Positions 36,001 to 44,000 are shown, counted from the first letter of the stretch. The stretch is DNA of 64,000 nt from Proteiniphilum saccharofermentans (GCF_900095135.1 NZ_LT605205.1:1860001-1924000); one strand, 5' to 3'. Notes: generated by a model from the letters alone, not told the origin. Translations and numbers: made by a program.

Positions 36001-36474
36001 CGTGTCCACAAGAAAAGTCAGGGAAGGATTACCTGAATTTTGACGGACAATTTCTATGATATCCTTATCCGGCTCAATATCGGTTTTGTAGAGTTTGAGG
36101 GCAAATTGGTTCTTGCCGTCTTCTACAAGGTAAACGTCGGCTTCGCCCGTACCTTCGGAAAGGGAATCGACCACACTATAATTGATGTTGTTCAGCAAAA
36201 AACCGGTTTGTTCGGTTTGCCGTTCGATCTGGCGGACGACTTTGTCGATCTCTTCCTGCCTTTCAGGGCGCATGGTTTTTTCCGCTGTTACCGTACCCCG
36301 TATGGTTTTATCCACGCTTGTTTCTCCCCGTGTGGTTTTATCTGCAGCCCTTGTTGTTTTTTCCACACCGGTTCCGCCGCCTCTTATTGTTTTTTCAGTG
36401 CTTATTTTGGGACGCATGGTCTTATCTGCTGCATTGTCAGCTGGTCTGATTGTTTTTTCGATATCGCTCATCAC
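33073..36474 (-). CDS. Transmembrane serine/threonine kinase with seven N-terminal KT-x-R repeats
   Basis: This 1133-residue protein begins with seven copies of [ED]KT[IMT]R[PGA]; the Thr residues are 8, 19, 29, 40, 47, 57 and 67. The kinase domain (about 100-365) is complete: Lys127 in FALKLYK, IHRDVKPAN with Asp224, LADFG with Asp246, and APE at 272-274. Residues 440-780 contain four degenerate repeats of 80-110 residues, with cores LDPSLKY, LDPSLPW, LNPKVSY and YDPFYYF. Membrane helices fill about 825-935 and 997-1022, and the last 110 residues form a beta-rich, probably extracytoplasmic domain (LQGEWKGTFDQREATFII). It likely autophosphorylates the repeats and recruits the FHA protein. Confidence 0.9.
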   Translation of the reverse strand: MMSDIEKTIRPADNAADKTMRPKISTEKTIRGGGTGVEKTTRAADKTTRGETSVDKTIRGTVTAEKTMRPERQEEIDKVVRQIERQTEQTGFLLNNINYSVVDSLSEGTGEADVYLVEDGKNQFALKLYKTDIEPDKDIIEIVRQNSGNPSLTFLVDTLHHGFWTNPKTGQQHYYELMVYCRGGSLNQITISHNSEGERLLSEIAIKCAACLNFLHSKQVIHRDVKPANFFFQKEENKVEDLSLADFGIAIRCDKNGEAKVKIQMRTKIYAAPEYYVIIDRITITKSMDFYSLGMMLLVLWEGGEERYRAPGERVLWTLKQNNKLPYPQDMPPRLLQLVKALTIADPEKRAGFKEVVNWAKGEDIYNEENILFNIVYNASKKQIAKSREELVKFMLEDQKLATTYLYRGQISAWLKEINFTELSNPVDEITDNQFPKNKEAGFWAACYFLDPSLKYVDINNRAIEENEEIAATLKENFDYYSQALADKNDKLFIYLNTTGRGEVNKLVPLFKKGKDNRDAMLRLIYALDPSLPWTIACEGGETVECHTINDILHLTYRDLTDMDFTISDQSNEDLLTESFLTWIGTRDKALEGKIRSIKGHDENIWIVLYNLNPKVSYNFVLDENADNYFFTAAEIGDYMNMHLDEYIQHEDNDSYASGQLDIMLDIDDTRLYHYFKSKGGVYDDKIDWIKYCADIESKENTNKAGPYDWKIAIYKAIAGLGYDPFYYFPKNDKYVFTLNELEQIPKKEIKEELEKGYLEAWLTIFFQEDPHRDLSPQFAYEEATDQYMTLLEKLDKNHEDVENYRIATNQLEESVNSLNRKYRFNLLSKTIVGTLTFIASAIVIYGLLTLDVPRDRDFHSSWIYIVAAMAGISATVYAMYDISHDLGCLGCLLIGALFAVATYFGLLFLAPYLVYLASALLVTMLVFMVIRIVKSPASKRTNRDLFDPSPEERIVEPLNFAFNAGEGEYFKSSIEDRVSDLTCDIGENTKTFYRKLIVPWVSIIVLGVIAFGFVSISGIAATKKFAKQQQYTVLQGEWKGTFDQREATFIISKVEKETAEASISVKYREMISESLKGTINMADKTFHFDDVHSNNGNLDGEYNGKFNDDFTEFSGTYQNYTTKKQVDFIFVK

Positions 36475-36544
36475 TGTTGAATGATATATTCTTTTATACT
36501 TTTACCGCAATAACTGGTTTCGGTCGCTTCACGAAATAGTGGAT

Positions 36545-37504
36545 TCAAATCTCTTGCCTTACCCAGACACTGGTATCCCTATCTTCAAAAATCCATGTCC
36601 CGCCCTTAAACGGTTCCGCACAATCATTGGGTTTCTCGTGTACACAACCGTAAGCATTGCATTTCCAGCCGACTTTCACTTTTGTTTTTGTGATGATTTC
36701 TATTTTTACAGCGGTATAATAGTCACGTTGCATTTGCGGTGTCATCCCGGGGTCGGGGATCAGAGAGTTGAGTATTTTTTTCATTTCCTCCAATTTTGCC
36801 TTGTATTGTGCCCACGCCTCTTCTTTGCCTGGTATGTTGAGAGAGAAAGTTTTTCGTGGTTTTGGTTCCGTCACCGGCAATTTCGGGGTTTCCGTTCTTT
36901 CCTCGTACTTTTGTCCGCGAAAAACGGCCAGTAATTCTTTGTATTGGTTTACAAATTCGCGGTTTTCATCCGAAAGTTCCGGTATTTCTGTCGACGTTGC
37001 CTCTTCTCCGGTTTGGGAAAGAAGGAAGTCTTCGAGTACGGCAAGTTCTTCGGCAATGGCGAGCGCTTTCTTCAATTCGGGTTTTTGCCGTATCTGTTGC
37101 AACGCCTCCTGAGCCAAAGCATTGAGCGGTGTATTGCATTTACGGCAAAAACTGCGGAAATTGAGCGTTTGACAGCCCGGGCACATGATGCCTGTTTTAG
37201 GATTACCGCATTCCGGGCAAAACATATCATTGCTGCTTGTTTTAGCTCCGCAGAATGAACAGAGTTCAGCATGCAGGTTTTGCCCGCAATGGGGACAAAT
37301 TTCCCAATTGGCTTCCGTAGCCGCTCCGCAGCGCACACAGGCGTTTGCTTTCAGATTCATTCCACATTCGGGACAGAACTTATCGGCAGCAGTATGCGCC
37401 ATGCCGCAGTTAGGACATTGGTAACTTTTTACCTCAACATGTTGGGTATGTTGTTTTAGTTCCTGCTTTTGTTGCTGTTGAGTTTGGTGTTGATTTCCAC
37501 TCAT
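36545..37504 (-). CDS. Multi-zinc-ribbon protein at the head of the kinase cluster
   Basis: This 319-residue protein has a Gln/His-rich start, then about five tandem zinc ribbons at residues 28-135 (CPNCGMAHTAADKFCPECG, CVRCG...CPHCG, CSFCG...CPECG, CPGC...CRKC). A helical middle and a C-terminal domain of about 70 residues (MQRDYYTAVKIEIITKTKVKVGW...WIFEDRDTSVWVRQ) follow. Such double-zinc-ribbon arrays usually bind proteins or nucleic acid. As the first gene of the cluster and with ribbons like those of the AAA+ and FHA products, it could be a scaffold. The kinase gene starts 70 bases downstream. Confidence 0.8.
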   Translation of the reverse strand: MSGNQHQTQQQQKQELKQHTQHVEVKSYQCPNCGMAHTAADKFCPECGMNLKANACVRCGAATEANWEICPHCGQNLHAELCSFCGAKTSSNDMFCPECGNPKTGIMCPGCQTLNFRSFCRKCNTPLNALAQEALQQIRQKPELKKALAIAEELAVLEDFLLSQTGEEATSTEIPELSDENREFVNQYKELLAVFRGQKYEERTETPKLPVTEPKPRKTFSLNIPGKEEAWAQYKAKLEEMKKILNSLIPDPGMTPQMQRDYYTAVKIEIITKTKVKVGWKCNAYGCVHEKPNDCAEPFKGGTWIFEDRDTSVWVRQEI

Positions 37505-37528
37505 AATTTTTAACAGTTAACTTGCCTG

Positions 37529-37536
37529 CGAAAATA
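37529..37536 (-). promoter_or_regulatory. Probable -7 element of the kinase cluster
   Basis: On the minus strand this reads TATTTTCG, one base from TAnnTTTG. Transcription would begin near 37522, about 18 bases before the zinc-ribbon start codon. No TTG is found 20 bases upstream, which would suit an activator-dependent promoter. Confidence 0.4.
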
Positions 37537-37560
37537 GTGAACGGTAGGAAATAAGTGCGT

Positions 37561-37600
37561 GTCAGTACAACAAAAAACAAGTCAATACAACAAAAAACAG
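37561..37600 (-). promoter_or_regulatory. Tandem 20-bp direct repeat, likely AraC-type activator site
   Basis: Two adjacent 20-bp units, GTCAGTACAACAAAAAACAA and GTCAATACAACAAAAAACAG, differ at two positions. They lie between the membrane-anchored AraC gene and the kinase cluster, about 40-80 bases upstream of the predicted start of transcription. AraC-family monomers bind direct repeats spaced by about two helical turns, so this is a strong candidate target of the neighbouring regulator. Confidence 0.6.
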
Positions 37601-37744
37601 TGAAATGAACTATTTATTATTAGACCCTATCCATCTGTTCTTGTAGTGGGTTGATGTTTGATGAAAGTATTATTATGTTCGAAAAGGTCAGATTATTTTA
37701 ATTTTCCGGGAATATAATTTGGTGTTTTTCGGAGAATTAAAATA

Positions 37745-38803
37745 CTACTGATGATGGTTTCTATACTCTGAAGGATTACACCGTTTTATTTTGGAAAAAG
37801 ACCGGCTGAAAGTAGAGAGTGAATTAAAACCACACTCTTCGGCTATTTGTTCGATTGTCTGTTTTCTTTCGTTTACAAGTAGTTCACATGCCATTTCGAC
37901 GCGGAAAGCATTTACATAATCATAAAATGTAGTATCTAAATGTTTATTCAAATAGTTGGAAAGATATGTCCGGTTTGTACTGATGGCCGATGCGACATCG
38001 GTTATGTTTAACTTCGGATTGAGATAGAGTTTATCTTTTTCCATCGCTTGTTTCAAGGTTTCGGCAAACTGGTAAGGACAATCGTTTTCCTCAGATTCTT
38101 TGCTTGCTACCTCTTCTTTCCGGAAACGATAGAGTATATCGGGCATTTCTATAACGGCATGTTGCAAGGTGTAAAAATAGATAAAACCCCATACTGCGAT
38201 AGTTACCAGGTAATAAAGTGCGTCTCCCCACCAATTTTCGTATTGCAGGATAAAAAACCACAAGGCAAGGTATAAAAACAGAATAACAATGGTGGTCCGC
38301 ACCCATGAAACGCTTAACCCTTTCGTATAAGAAAAGTTTTTCTTCACATAATTGTCGTACCGTGCCGAAGCCATAAAAACCACCAGCAGGGCAATGACGC
38401 CGAGTAGAAGGCTGTATGCAGTTACCCAATGGAACAGCGTATCTGAAGGGATAAAAATCAGTAAAAGCGATAGGATAATGGACGGAGTAATCAAAGTAAA
38501 TGTACGGCGCACTGTTATCCAGCCGGGCGACATTAATTCGAACAGAAACAGCATGGTGAATGGAATAATCCACATATCAAGGCTTAGGAGTATGCGTGTG
38601 AGATAATCGGTGTACCATACGCCTTCGATAAGATACACCATATCTTTCATTTCTATAAACGCAAAGAAAATCACCTCATAGAATAAAAACCAGAGCAGCC
38701 GGCTCTTGTTTTGCTGCCAATACAAATGGGCGCCGACAAAAATAAAAAACATGAATGCCATCCCATGTGTAAAATGGGCGATATTCTCAGGAAAAGTTTC
38801 CAT
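37745..38803 (-). CDS. Membrane-anchored AraC-family transcriptional regulator
   Basis: This 352-residue protein has six or seven membrane helices in residues 8-225. A short cytoplasmic linker and a double helix-turn-helix AraC domain follow at about 255-350 (LNITDVASAISTNRTYLSNYLNKHLDTTFYDYVN and IEQIAEECGFNSLSTFSRSFSKIKRCNPSEYR). It probably senses a membrane or extracellular signal and binds DNA without a separate kinase. The tandem 20-bp repeat in the 240-base gap just downstream is its most likely target, which would place the kinase cluster under its control. Confidence 0.85.
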   Translation of the reverse strand: METFPENIAHFTHGMAFMFFIFVGAHLYWQQNKSRLLWFLFYEVIFFAFIEMKDMVYLIEGVWYTDYLTRILLSLDMWIIPFTMLFLFELMSPGWITVRRTFTLITPSIILSLLLIFIPSDTLFHWVTAYSLLLGVIALLVVFMASARYDNYVKKNFSYTKGLSVSWVRTTIVILFLYLALWFFILQYENWWGDALYYLVTIAVWGFIYFYTLQHAVIEMPDILYRFRKEEVASKESEENDCPYQFAETLKQAMEKDKLYLNPKLNITDVASAISTNRTYLSNYLNKHLDTTFYDYVNAFRVEMACELLVNERKQTIEQIAEECGFNSLSTFSRSFSKIKRCNPSEYRNHHQ

Positions 38804-38817
38804 GATAAATTTTTTGA

Positions 38818-38825
38818 CAAAGATA
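38818..38825 (-). promoter_or_regulatory. -7 element of the AraC-family gene
   Basis: TATCTTTG is read on the minus strand. Transcription would start near 38811, about eight bases before the start codon at 38803, giving a nearly leaderless mRNA. Confidence 0.5.
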
Positions 38826-38889
38826 TTAATTTTTCTTCCCCTTCCTGTTTTTTTCCTAATTTGTTGTTTTGTTGTCCTATAAAAGTAAA

Positions 38890-38919
38890 ATCGCTATAAA
38901 TCAATTGATTTACAGCGAT
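38890..38919 (-). terminator. Hairpin at the end of the efflux operon
   Basis: ATCGCT-TAAATCAATTGATTTA-AGCGAT forms a 30-bp near-perfect palindrome (one mismatched pair). On the minus strand it is followed by TTTACTTTT. It lies about 140 bases after the last permease gene and upstream of the AraC promoter. Confidence 0.55.
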
Positions 38920-39057
38920 CTTTAGTGTATCAGGAAGAAGTAAACTCGAACTCTTTTTTAGAAGATTTAAATTACGTACATCGACCGCCATGCAGGTAAA
39001 AGGGACTCATTTCATTTTTATTTAGCTGACAGTTATCAGCAAATAATCACATCAGAA

Positions 39058-40203
39058 TCATCCTCTCTTTTTGTAACTAACTACTGCCCACCCATTCAAC
39101 ATGACCGAAAAGAGTCCCAGCATCAACAGGTTCCCGGAGACATCAGCCAATGTGCTGCCGTTCAGGTAAAGCATGCGGAAGGTCTTTGTCAGGTAGTTAA
39201 ACGGGTTGATGGATGCAATTGCTTGTGCCCAGCCCGGCATACTTGAGACGGGTGTGAACATACCTCCCAGCAGAATCAGGATCAGGATAAAGAACATCAC
39301 CAGAAAGCTTGCCTGCTGCATACTTTCGGAATAATTTGAGATGATAATTCCCAGTCCCGATATGGAGAAGATAAAGACAATGGCAGAAAAAAGCACTGCC
39401 ACGACACTTCCGGCAGGCCAAAGGCCGTATATCAGGTATGCTACCGAGACGGAGATAATCATTACAACCAGGCCGACAACCCAGAAAGGGATCAGTTTGG
39501 CCAGAATAAAACCGATCCTGTTTACCGGGGTGACATTGATCTGGTTGATGGTACCGTTCTCTTTCTCCATCACGATGTTCAACGCGGGCAAAATACCGCA
39601 TATAATGGTAAGCAACAGCACCATGAAACCGGGGATCATAAAACTCTTATAGTCCAACGCGGGGTTAAATTTGTATTGTGGAACAATGTTTATCCGGGGC
39701 ATCCGCATTATGGCAGCTCTGGATTGTGCGGGTAGTGTGTGCATCAGTTCACCGCGCAGTTCCGACGAAAAATCGTTCACAATCTGCATGATGTAGTTAC
39801 TGCCCAACAGCCCCTGCGTACCGTTGACCGAATTGACTGCCATACCCACGCCGGATGCCCTGTTCTTTACCAGATCCACGTCGAACGAAGAGGGAATCTC
39901 CAGGATCATATCTGTTTCGCCATGCTCCATATTTATCATGGCTGTCCGGTAATCGGGTGGGGTATCGTTCAGGATAAAGTAGTGTGAAGCGGCGATTTTA
40001 TCCGTCAGCCTTTTGGAGTAGACGCTTTTACTGTGATCCACCACGTCAATTTTGATGTTTTTTATTTCAAAACTTACCGCCCATGGGAAGACCAGCAACA
40101 TCATGGTGGGAAACAGCACGATCAACCTTGGAATCAGCGGATTCCTGAACATCTGTTTAAACTCCTTTTCTATTAAGAATTTCAAAATCTTCATATCTTT
40201 CAA
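39058..40203 (-). CDS. ABC-2-type transporter permease (second of two)
   Basis: This 381-residue protein has one N-terminal membrane helix, a large periplasmic domain of about 150 residues (IKIDVVDHSKSVYSKRLTDKIAASHYFILND...), and five or six C-terminal helices. This is the YbhS/YhhJ topology of ABC-2 exporters. It is the last gene of the tripartite efflux operon and probably pairs with the permease encoded 61 bases upstream. Substrates of such systems are drugs, bile-like compounds or cations. Confidence 0.88.
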   Translation of the reverse strand: MKDMKILKFLIEKEFKQMFRNPLIPRLIVLFPTMMLLVFPWAVSFEIKNIKIDVVDHSKSVYSKRLTDKIAASHYFILNDTPPDYRTAMINMEHGETDMILEIPSSFDVDLVKNRASGVGMAVNSVNGTQGLLGSNYIMQIVNDFSSELRGELMHTLPAQSRAAIMRMPRINIVPQYKFNPALDYKSFMIPGFMVLLLTIICGILPALNIVMEKENGTINQINVTPVNRIGFILAKLIPFWVVGLVVMIISVSVAYLIYGLWPAGSVVAVLFSAIVFIFSISGLGIIISNYSESMQQASFLVMFFILILILLGGMFTPVSSMPGWAQAIASINPFNYLTKTFRMLYLNGSTLADVSGNLLMLGLFSVMLNGWAVVSYKKRG

Positions 40204-40264
40204 CTATCAGCATTTAACTTTGAATTTTGAACCTTTCGCTTTGCACCCTCGAAACGTTCAACAG

Positions 40265-41371
40265 TTACTCCAATCTTTTCTTGGTGTTCATAATGGTGAT
40301 TCCCAGTAAAAAAAAGGTCATTCCGATCATCACGAGTACCTCTTTCCAAACCATGATAAAACCCTGTCCTTCAATCATCACTTTTCGCACAGCCGCGATA
40401 AACCATCGGGCAGGCACTATGGTAGATAGTGCTTGCAACACCCGGGGCATGCTGTCGACGGGAAAGATCATTCCCGAGAGCATCAGCACGGGAATCATTG
40501 CCGTGATAGCCGAAACGATGACCGCGTTGATCTGTTTATCTACTATCGTGGAGACGGTCAGCCCATATGACAATGTCAGCAAAATGTAGATGACAGAGAT
40601 CAATAAGAGCAACAGCAGACTGCCATTGACAGGCACTTCCAGCACGAAATAACTCAGCAGGAGAATAATAATCAGGTTAATAATGGATATGAACATGTAG
40701 GGAATAGTCTTGGCAAAAACCATGGCTCCCTGTTTCAGCGGCGATGCGAGGAGTACTTCCATGGTACCACACTCCTTTTCCCGAATAATGGAAACCGATG
40801 TCATGATGGTACAAATAATCATCAGCACCAGTCCCATGATACCGGGTACAAACATGTAGGATGATTTCATGAGGGGATTATAAATCATCCGGTTTTCGGT
40901 TTGAATCTGAAAAGGTATCCGCCCAATGCCCATTTGTTCCTGTTGATACCCTGTAATGATCGCGGTAGCGTAGGTTACCGCGATGGATCCCCGGTTGGGA
41001 TCAGAACTGTTAGAGAGTAACTGGACGGCCGCATCACCCGAGTGAACCAGGTTTTCCTGAAAGTTTTGTTGAAACACCACGGCCAGTTCGAGTTTCCCTT
41101 TTCGCATCAATTCCTCCATCTCGTTCATGGAATGCACGTTCCCCAGATAGGTGAAGTAGGCGTTCTGTTGTATACGCTCCGCGATACCGGTCGTGAAAGC
41201 ATCAGGAGTAGGATCATACACTGCCACACGAATATCCTGTACTTCCATGTTGATGGCGAAGCCAAATAACAGTATCTGTACCACGGGTATCCCCAGTATC
41301 ACGAGTAACGTTCTGTTATCCCGGATGATATGATAGAACTCTTTATTTACAAACGCGAGAAATTGCTTCAT
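40265..41371 (-). CDS. ABC-2-type transporter permease (first of two)
   Basis: This 368-residue protein has the same topology as its neighbour: a first helix (LLVILGIPVVQILLFGFAI), a periplasmic region and a C-terminal membrane domain with MVFAKTIPYMFISIINLIIILLLSYF and VIYILLTLSYGLTVSTIVD. Its start codon overlaps the stop of the ATPase gene (TAATG), so translation is coupled. The two permeases are expected to form a heterodimeric channel driven by one or both ATPases. Confidence 0.88.
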   Translation of the reverse strand: MKQFLAFVNKEFYHIIRDNRTLLVILGIPVVQILLFGFAINMEVQDIRVAVYDPTPDAFTTGIAERIQQNAYFTYLGNVHSMNEMEELMRKGKLELAVVFQQNFQENLVHSGDAAVQLLSNSSDPNRGSIAVTYATAIITGYQQEQMGIGRIPFQIQTENRMIYNPLMKSSYMFVPGIMGLVLMIICTIMTSVSIIREKECGTMEVLLASPLKQGAMVFAKTIPYMFISIINLIIILLLSYFVLEVPVNGSLLLLLLISVIYILLTLSYGLTVSTIVDKQINAVIVSAITAMIPVLMLSGMIFPVDSMPRVLQALSTIVPARWFIAAVRKVMIEGQGFIMVWKEVLVMIGMTFFLLGITIMNTKKRLE

Positions 41372-42108
41372 TAGTCCCCCCTTTCTGCTTTACGTGCCAG
41401 TTGGCGGAATACTTCATCCATGGAGTCAGCCTTGAATTGATGGCGCAGCGCCGCCGGTGAGTCGAGCGCGTCGATACGCCCGTCCACCATGATGGATACC
41501 CGGTTGCAGTATTCCGCTTCGTCCATATAGTGCGTGGTCACAAAAACAGTGATTCCTTGGTCGGCCGCCTCGTAAATCATCTCCCAGAATTGTCTTCGCA
41601 TGGCCGGATCCACGCCGCCGGTAGGTTCATCCAGAAAGACAATTTTAGGTTCATGAAAGATGGCTACCGAGAAGGCCAGCTTCTGTTTCCACCCGAGCGG
41701 GAGGTATTTCACCAGCGTGTTGCGCTCCCGTTCAAAATCCAATCGTTTCAACAGTGTATCCGTCTTTTCTGCAATTATTTTGTCGCTGAGACCGTAAATA
41801 CCGGCAAACAGGCGGATGTTCTCCCAAACTTTCAAGTCCTCGTACAACGAGAATTTCTGGCTCATGTATCCGATATTCCGTTTGATAGACTCATTCTGTT
41901 TAATGATATCGTAGCCTGCCACGGTTCCTTCCCCGGCCGTAGGCATACTAATGCCGCACAGCATCTGCATGGCGGTGGTTTTACCGGCACCATTGGCACC
42001 CAAAAACCCGAAAATCTCTCCCTCCGTCACATCAAAAGTGATGTGATCCACGGCTGTGAAATTGCCGAACTTCTTGGTCAAGCCCGACACTTCTATTACT
42101 TTGTTCAT
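41371..42108 (-). CDS. ABC transporter ATP-binding protein (short)
   Basis: This 245-residue protein has a Walker A motif GANGAGKT, Q-loop YMSQKFSLYEDL, Walker B IVFLDEPTGGVD and a switch His in FVTTHYMDEAE. The signature motif is degenerate: KYLPLGWKQKLAFSVA instead of LSGG. This is seen in YbhF/RbbA-like ATPases. It forms part of the efflux operon. Confidence 0.9.
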   Translation of the reverse strand: MNKVIEVSGLTKKFGNFTAVDHITFDVTEGEIFGFLGANGAGKTTAMQMLCGISMPTAGEGTVAGYDIIKQNESIKRNIGYMSQKFSLYEDLKVWENIRLFAGIYGLSDKIIAEKTDTLLKRLDFERERNTLVKYLPLGWKQKLAFSVAIFHEPKIVFLDEPTGGVDPAMRRQFWEMIYEAADQGITVFVTTHYMDEAEYCNRVSIMVDGRIDALDSPAALRHQFKADSMDEVFRQLARKAERGD

Positions 42109-42154
42109 GATGATATCTTTTTAGTTCGCTTTCACGTTCCACACCGTACCTCCC

Positions 42155-43054
42155 TCACATTGCCATAAAGCAATCTTCCACGGTGGGTTTGGCGAGTTCT
42201 ACACGCACATCATGGAACCCTTTATTCGCCAGGAAATACCTCAACGCATCGGGTTGAAAGGATTCATCCACGGTGATATGGTGCTTATCTCCAAAGGCGA
42301 AACTGGTCTTGACTTCGGGGTAGCCGCGCAAAGCTGTCAACAGGGCCGACATGCGGGTACCTTCCACCGACCATAATATCTCCCGGTAGTTGTCGATGAT
42401 CGCCCGGGGTGTGTCGGTAGCGATAAACTCTCCCTCCCGTATTAACGCGATTCGATCGCATCGACTCGCTTCATCCATATAGGCCGTGGAAACCAGAATG
42501 ATGATTCCCTGTTCTTTCAGCCGTCCCAGCATGTCCCAGAACTCCTTTCGTGAGACGGGATCCACCCCGGTGGTTGGTTCATCCAGAATTAGTATCTCCG
42601 GTTTATGGATCAACGCGCAACTCAGTGCCAGCTTTTGTTTCATTCCACCGGAAAGGGCACCGGCACGACGTTTTTTGAATGGTTCTATCTGCTGGTAAAT
42701 ATCCTTGATCAGGTGGTAATTCTCTTCGATGGTGGTATTGAAGAGGGTAGCGAAAAACGTCAGGTTTTCTTCCACGCTCAAATCCTGATAGAGCGAAAAC
42801 CGCCCCGGCATGTAGCCAATGATCTGCCGTACCTTCCGGTAATCCTTTACCGCATCATACCCGTTCATAATTGCCGTGCCGCTATCGGGCAGGAGGAGCG
42901 AAGCCATGATCCGGAAGAGCGACGATTTACCGGCCCCGTCCGGGCCGATCACGCCGAATATCTCCCCCTCATCCACCGTGAAAGAGATACCATTCAGGGC
43001 ATTGATTTTACCCTGTTTCCCATAACTTTTATACAGTTTATTTACTTCAATCAT
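42155..43054 (-). CDS. ABC transporter ATP-binding protein (long)
   Basis: This 299-residue protein has Walker A GPDGAGKS, a standard signature LSGGMKQKLALS and Walker B ILILDEPTTGVD. The switch region STAYMDEA has Tyr in place of the usual His, and a C-terminal extension of about 70 residues follows. Together with the shorter ATPase it corresponds to the two halves of E. coli YbhF, here as separate genes. It overlaps the membrane fusion gene by eight bases. Confidence 0.9.
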   Translation of the reverse strand: MIEVNKLYKSYGKQGKINALNGISFTVDEGEIFGVIGPDGAGKSSLFRIMASLLLPDSGTAIMNGYDAVKDYRKVRQIIGYMPGRFSLYQDLSVEENLTFFATLFNTTIEENYHLIKDIYQQIEPFKKRRAGALSGGMKQKLALSCALIHKPEILILDEPTTGVDPVSRKEFWDMLGRLKEQGIIILVSTAYMDEASRCDRIALIREGEFIATDTPRAIIDNYREILWSVEGTRMSALLTALRGYPEVKTSFAFGDKHHITVDESFQPDALRYFLANKGFHDVRVELAKPTVEDCFMAM

Positions 43055-43964
43055 ACCTTGGGAACTTTACTTCACCATACATGCCAATCTTAAGAAAACC
43101 ATCATTCGGAACGGCAATTTTTAGTGCATACACCAGGTTGGCCCGTTCATTTTTTGTCCGGATGGTTTTGGGGGTAAATTCCGATTTATCGGATATCCAA
43201 CTTACCCGGCCGTTATACGACCTCATCCCTCCTTCTCCATCGTCTATCCGCACGGTCACTTCATCGTTCAGCCTGATCCGTGCAAGTTGATCATTGGTCA
43301 CGTAAGCCCTTAAGAACAGGGTACGGATATCGGCAATTTTAAAAAGGGGAGTCCCCATGGTAGCCAGTTCACCAGCCTCCGCGTATCGGTTTAACACCGT
43401 GCCGGAGATGGGAGAACTGATCCGTGTTTTCTCCAGTTGGTCGTCCAGTTGAGCCACCTGGATATCGAGGGTCGAGCTCTGTGCAGATATATTCTCACTA
43501 CTTTTCCGGAGGGTGGACGTTTGTGCCGAGAGTTGGCTCCGGAGCACTTCCATTTGCGACTCGATATCATCCAACTGTTTCCGGTTTCCGGCATTGGCGG
43601 CAATCAATCGTTCAACACGGACTTTCTCCCGTTCCAGAGTTTTTATCTGTTCTTGGATAGCCGCAGTCTGCTTCCGGATGTCGGGTTGCTGGGCACGAAT
43701 CCCCTTCGCATTGGCGAGAAGGCTCATCTTCTGAAGATAGAGCTGGGTACTATCTATCCGGCCTACTACCTGACCCGCTTGTAACTGTTCTCCCTCGTTC
43801 ACATTCAACTCCAGTACGCGACCGGTTGCTTGTGACGATACGATGACTTCCATGGCTTCAAACGATCCGGTGGCGTCGTAATCCTCGTCGCCATTGCTAC
43901 AAGAAAGAAGGAACAGGGACGATAATGCCATAATTGTCAGTGACAGGTAACGATTTGTCTTCAT
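43047..43964 (-). CDS. HlyD-family membrane fusion lipoprotein
   Basis: This 305-residue periplasmic adaptor has the lipobox LLSC (Cys near 22). A biotinyl-lipoyl half-motif follows (VLELNVNEGEQLQAGQVVGRID), a coiled coil at about 75-165, the second lipoyl half (ISSPISGTVLNRYAEAGELATMGTPLFKIAD) and a beta-barrel domain. It connects the inner-membrane ABC permeases to the TolC-like protein encoded just upstream. Confidence 0.9.
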   Translation of the reverse strand: MKTNRYLSLTIMALSSLFLLSCSNGDEDYDATGSFEAMEVIVSSQATGRVLELNVNEGEQLQAGQVVGRIDSTQLYLQKMSLLANAKGIRAQQPDIRKQTAAIQEQIKTLEREKVRVERLIAANAGNRKQLDDIESQMEVLRSQLSAQTSTLRKSSENISAQSSTLDIQVAQLDDQLEKTRISSPISGTVLNRYAEAGELATMGTPLFKIADIRTLFLRAYVTNDQLARIRLNDEVTVRIDDGEGGMRSYNGRVSWISDKSEFTPKTIRTKNERANLVYALKIAVPNDGFLKIGMYGEVKFPRYD

Positions 43965-44000
43965 ACGATTTTTTATTTCTATTCTTTATTTAATTTTCTT

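Noticed and set aside
22701-38803. Type VI secretion phosphoregulation (PpkA/PppA/Fha) or type VII secretion (EccA)
   Set aside because: No sheath, tube, baseplate, VgrG, EssC/EccC or WXG100 genes are present in the window.
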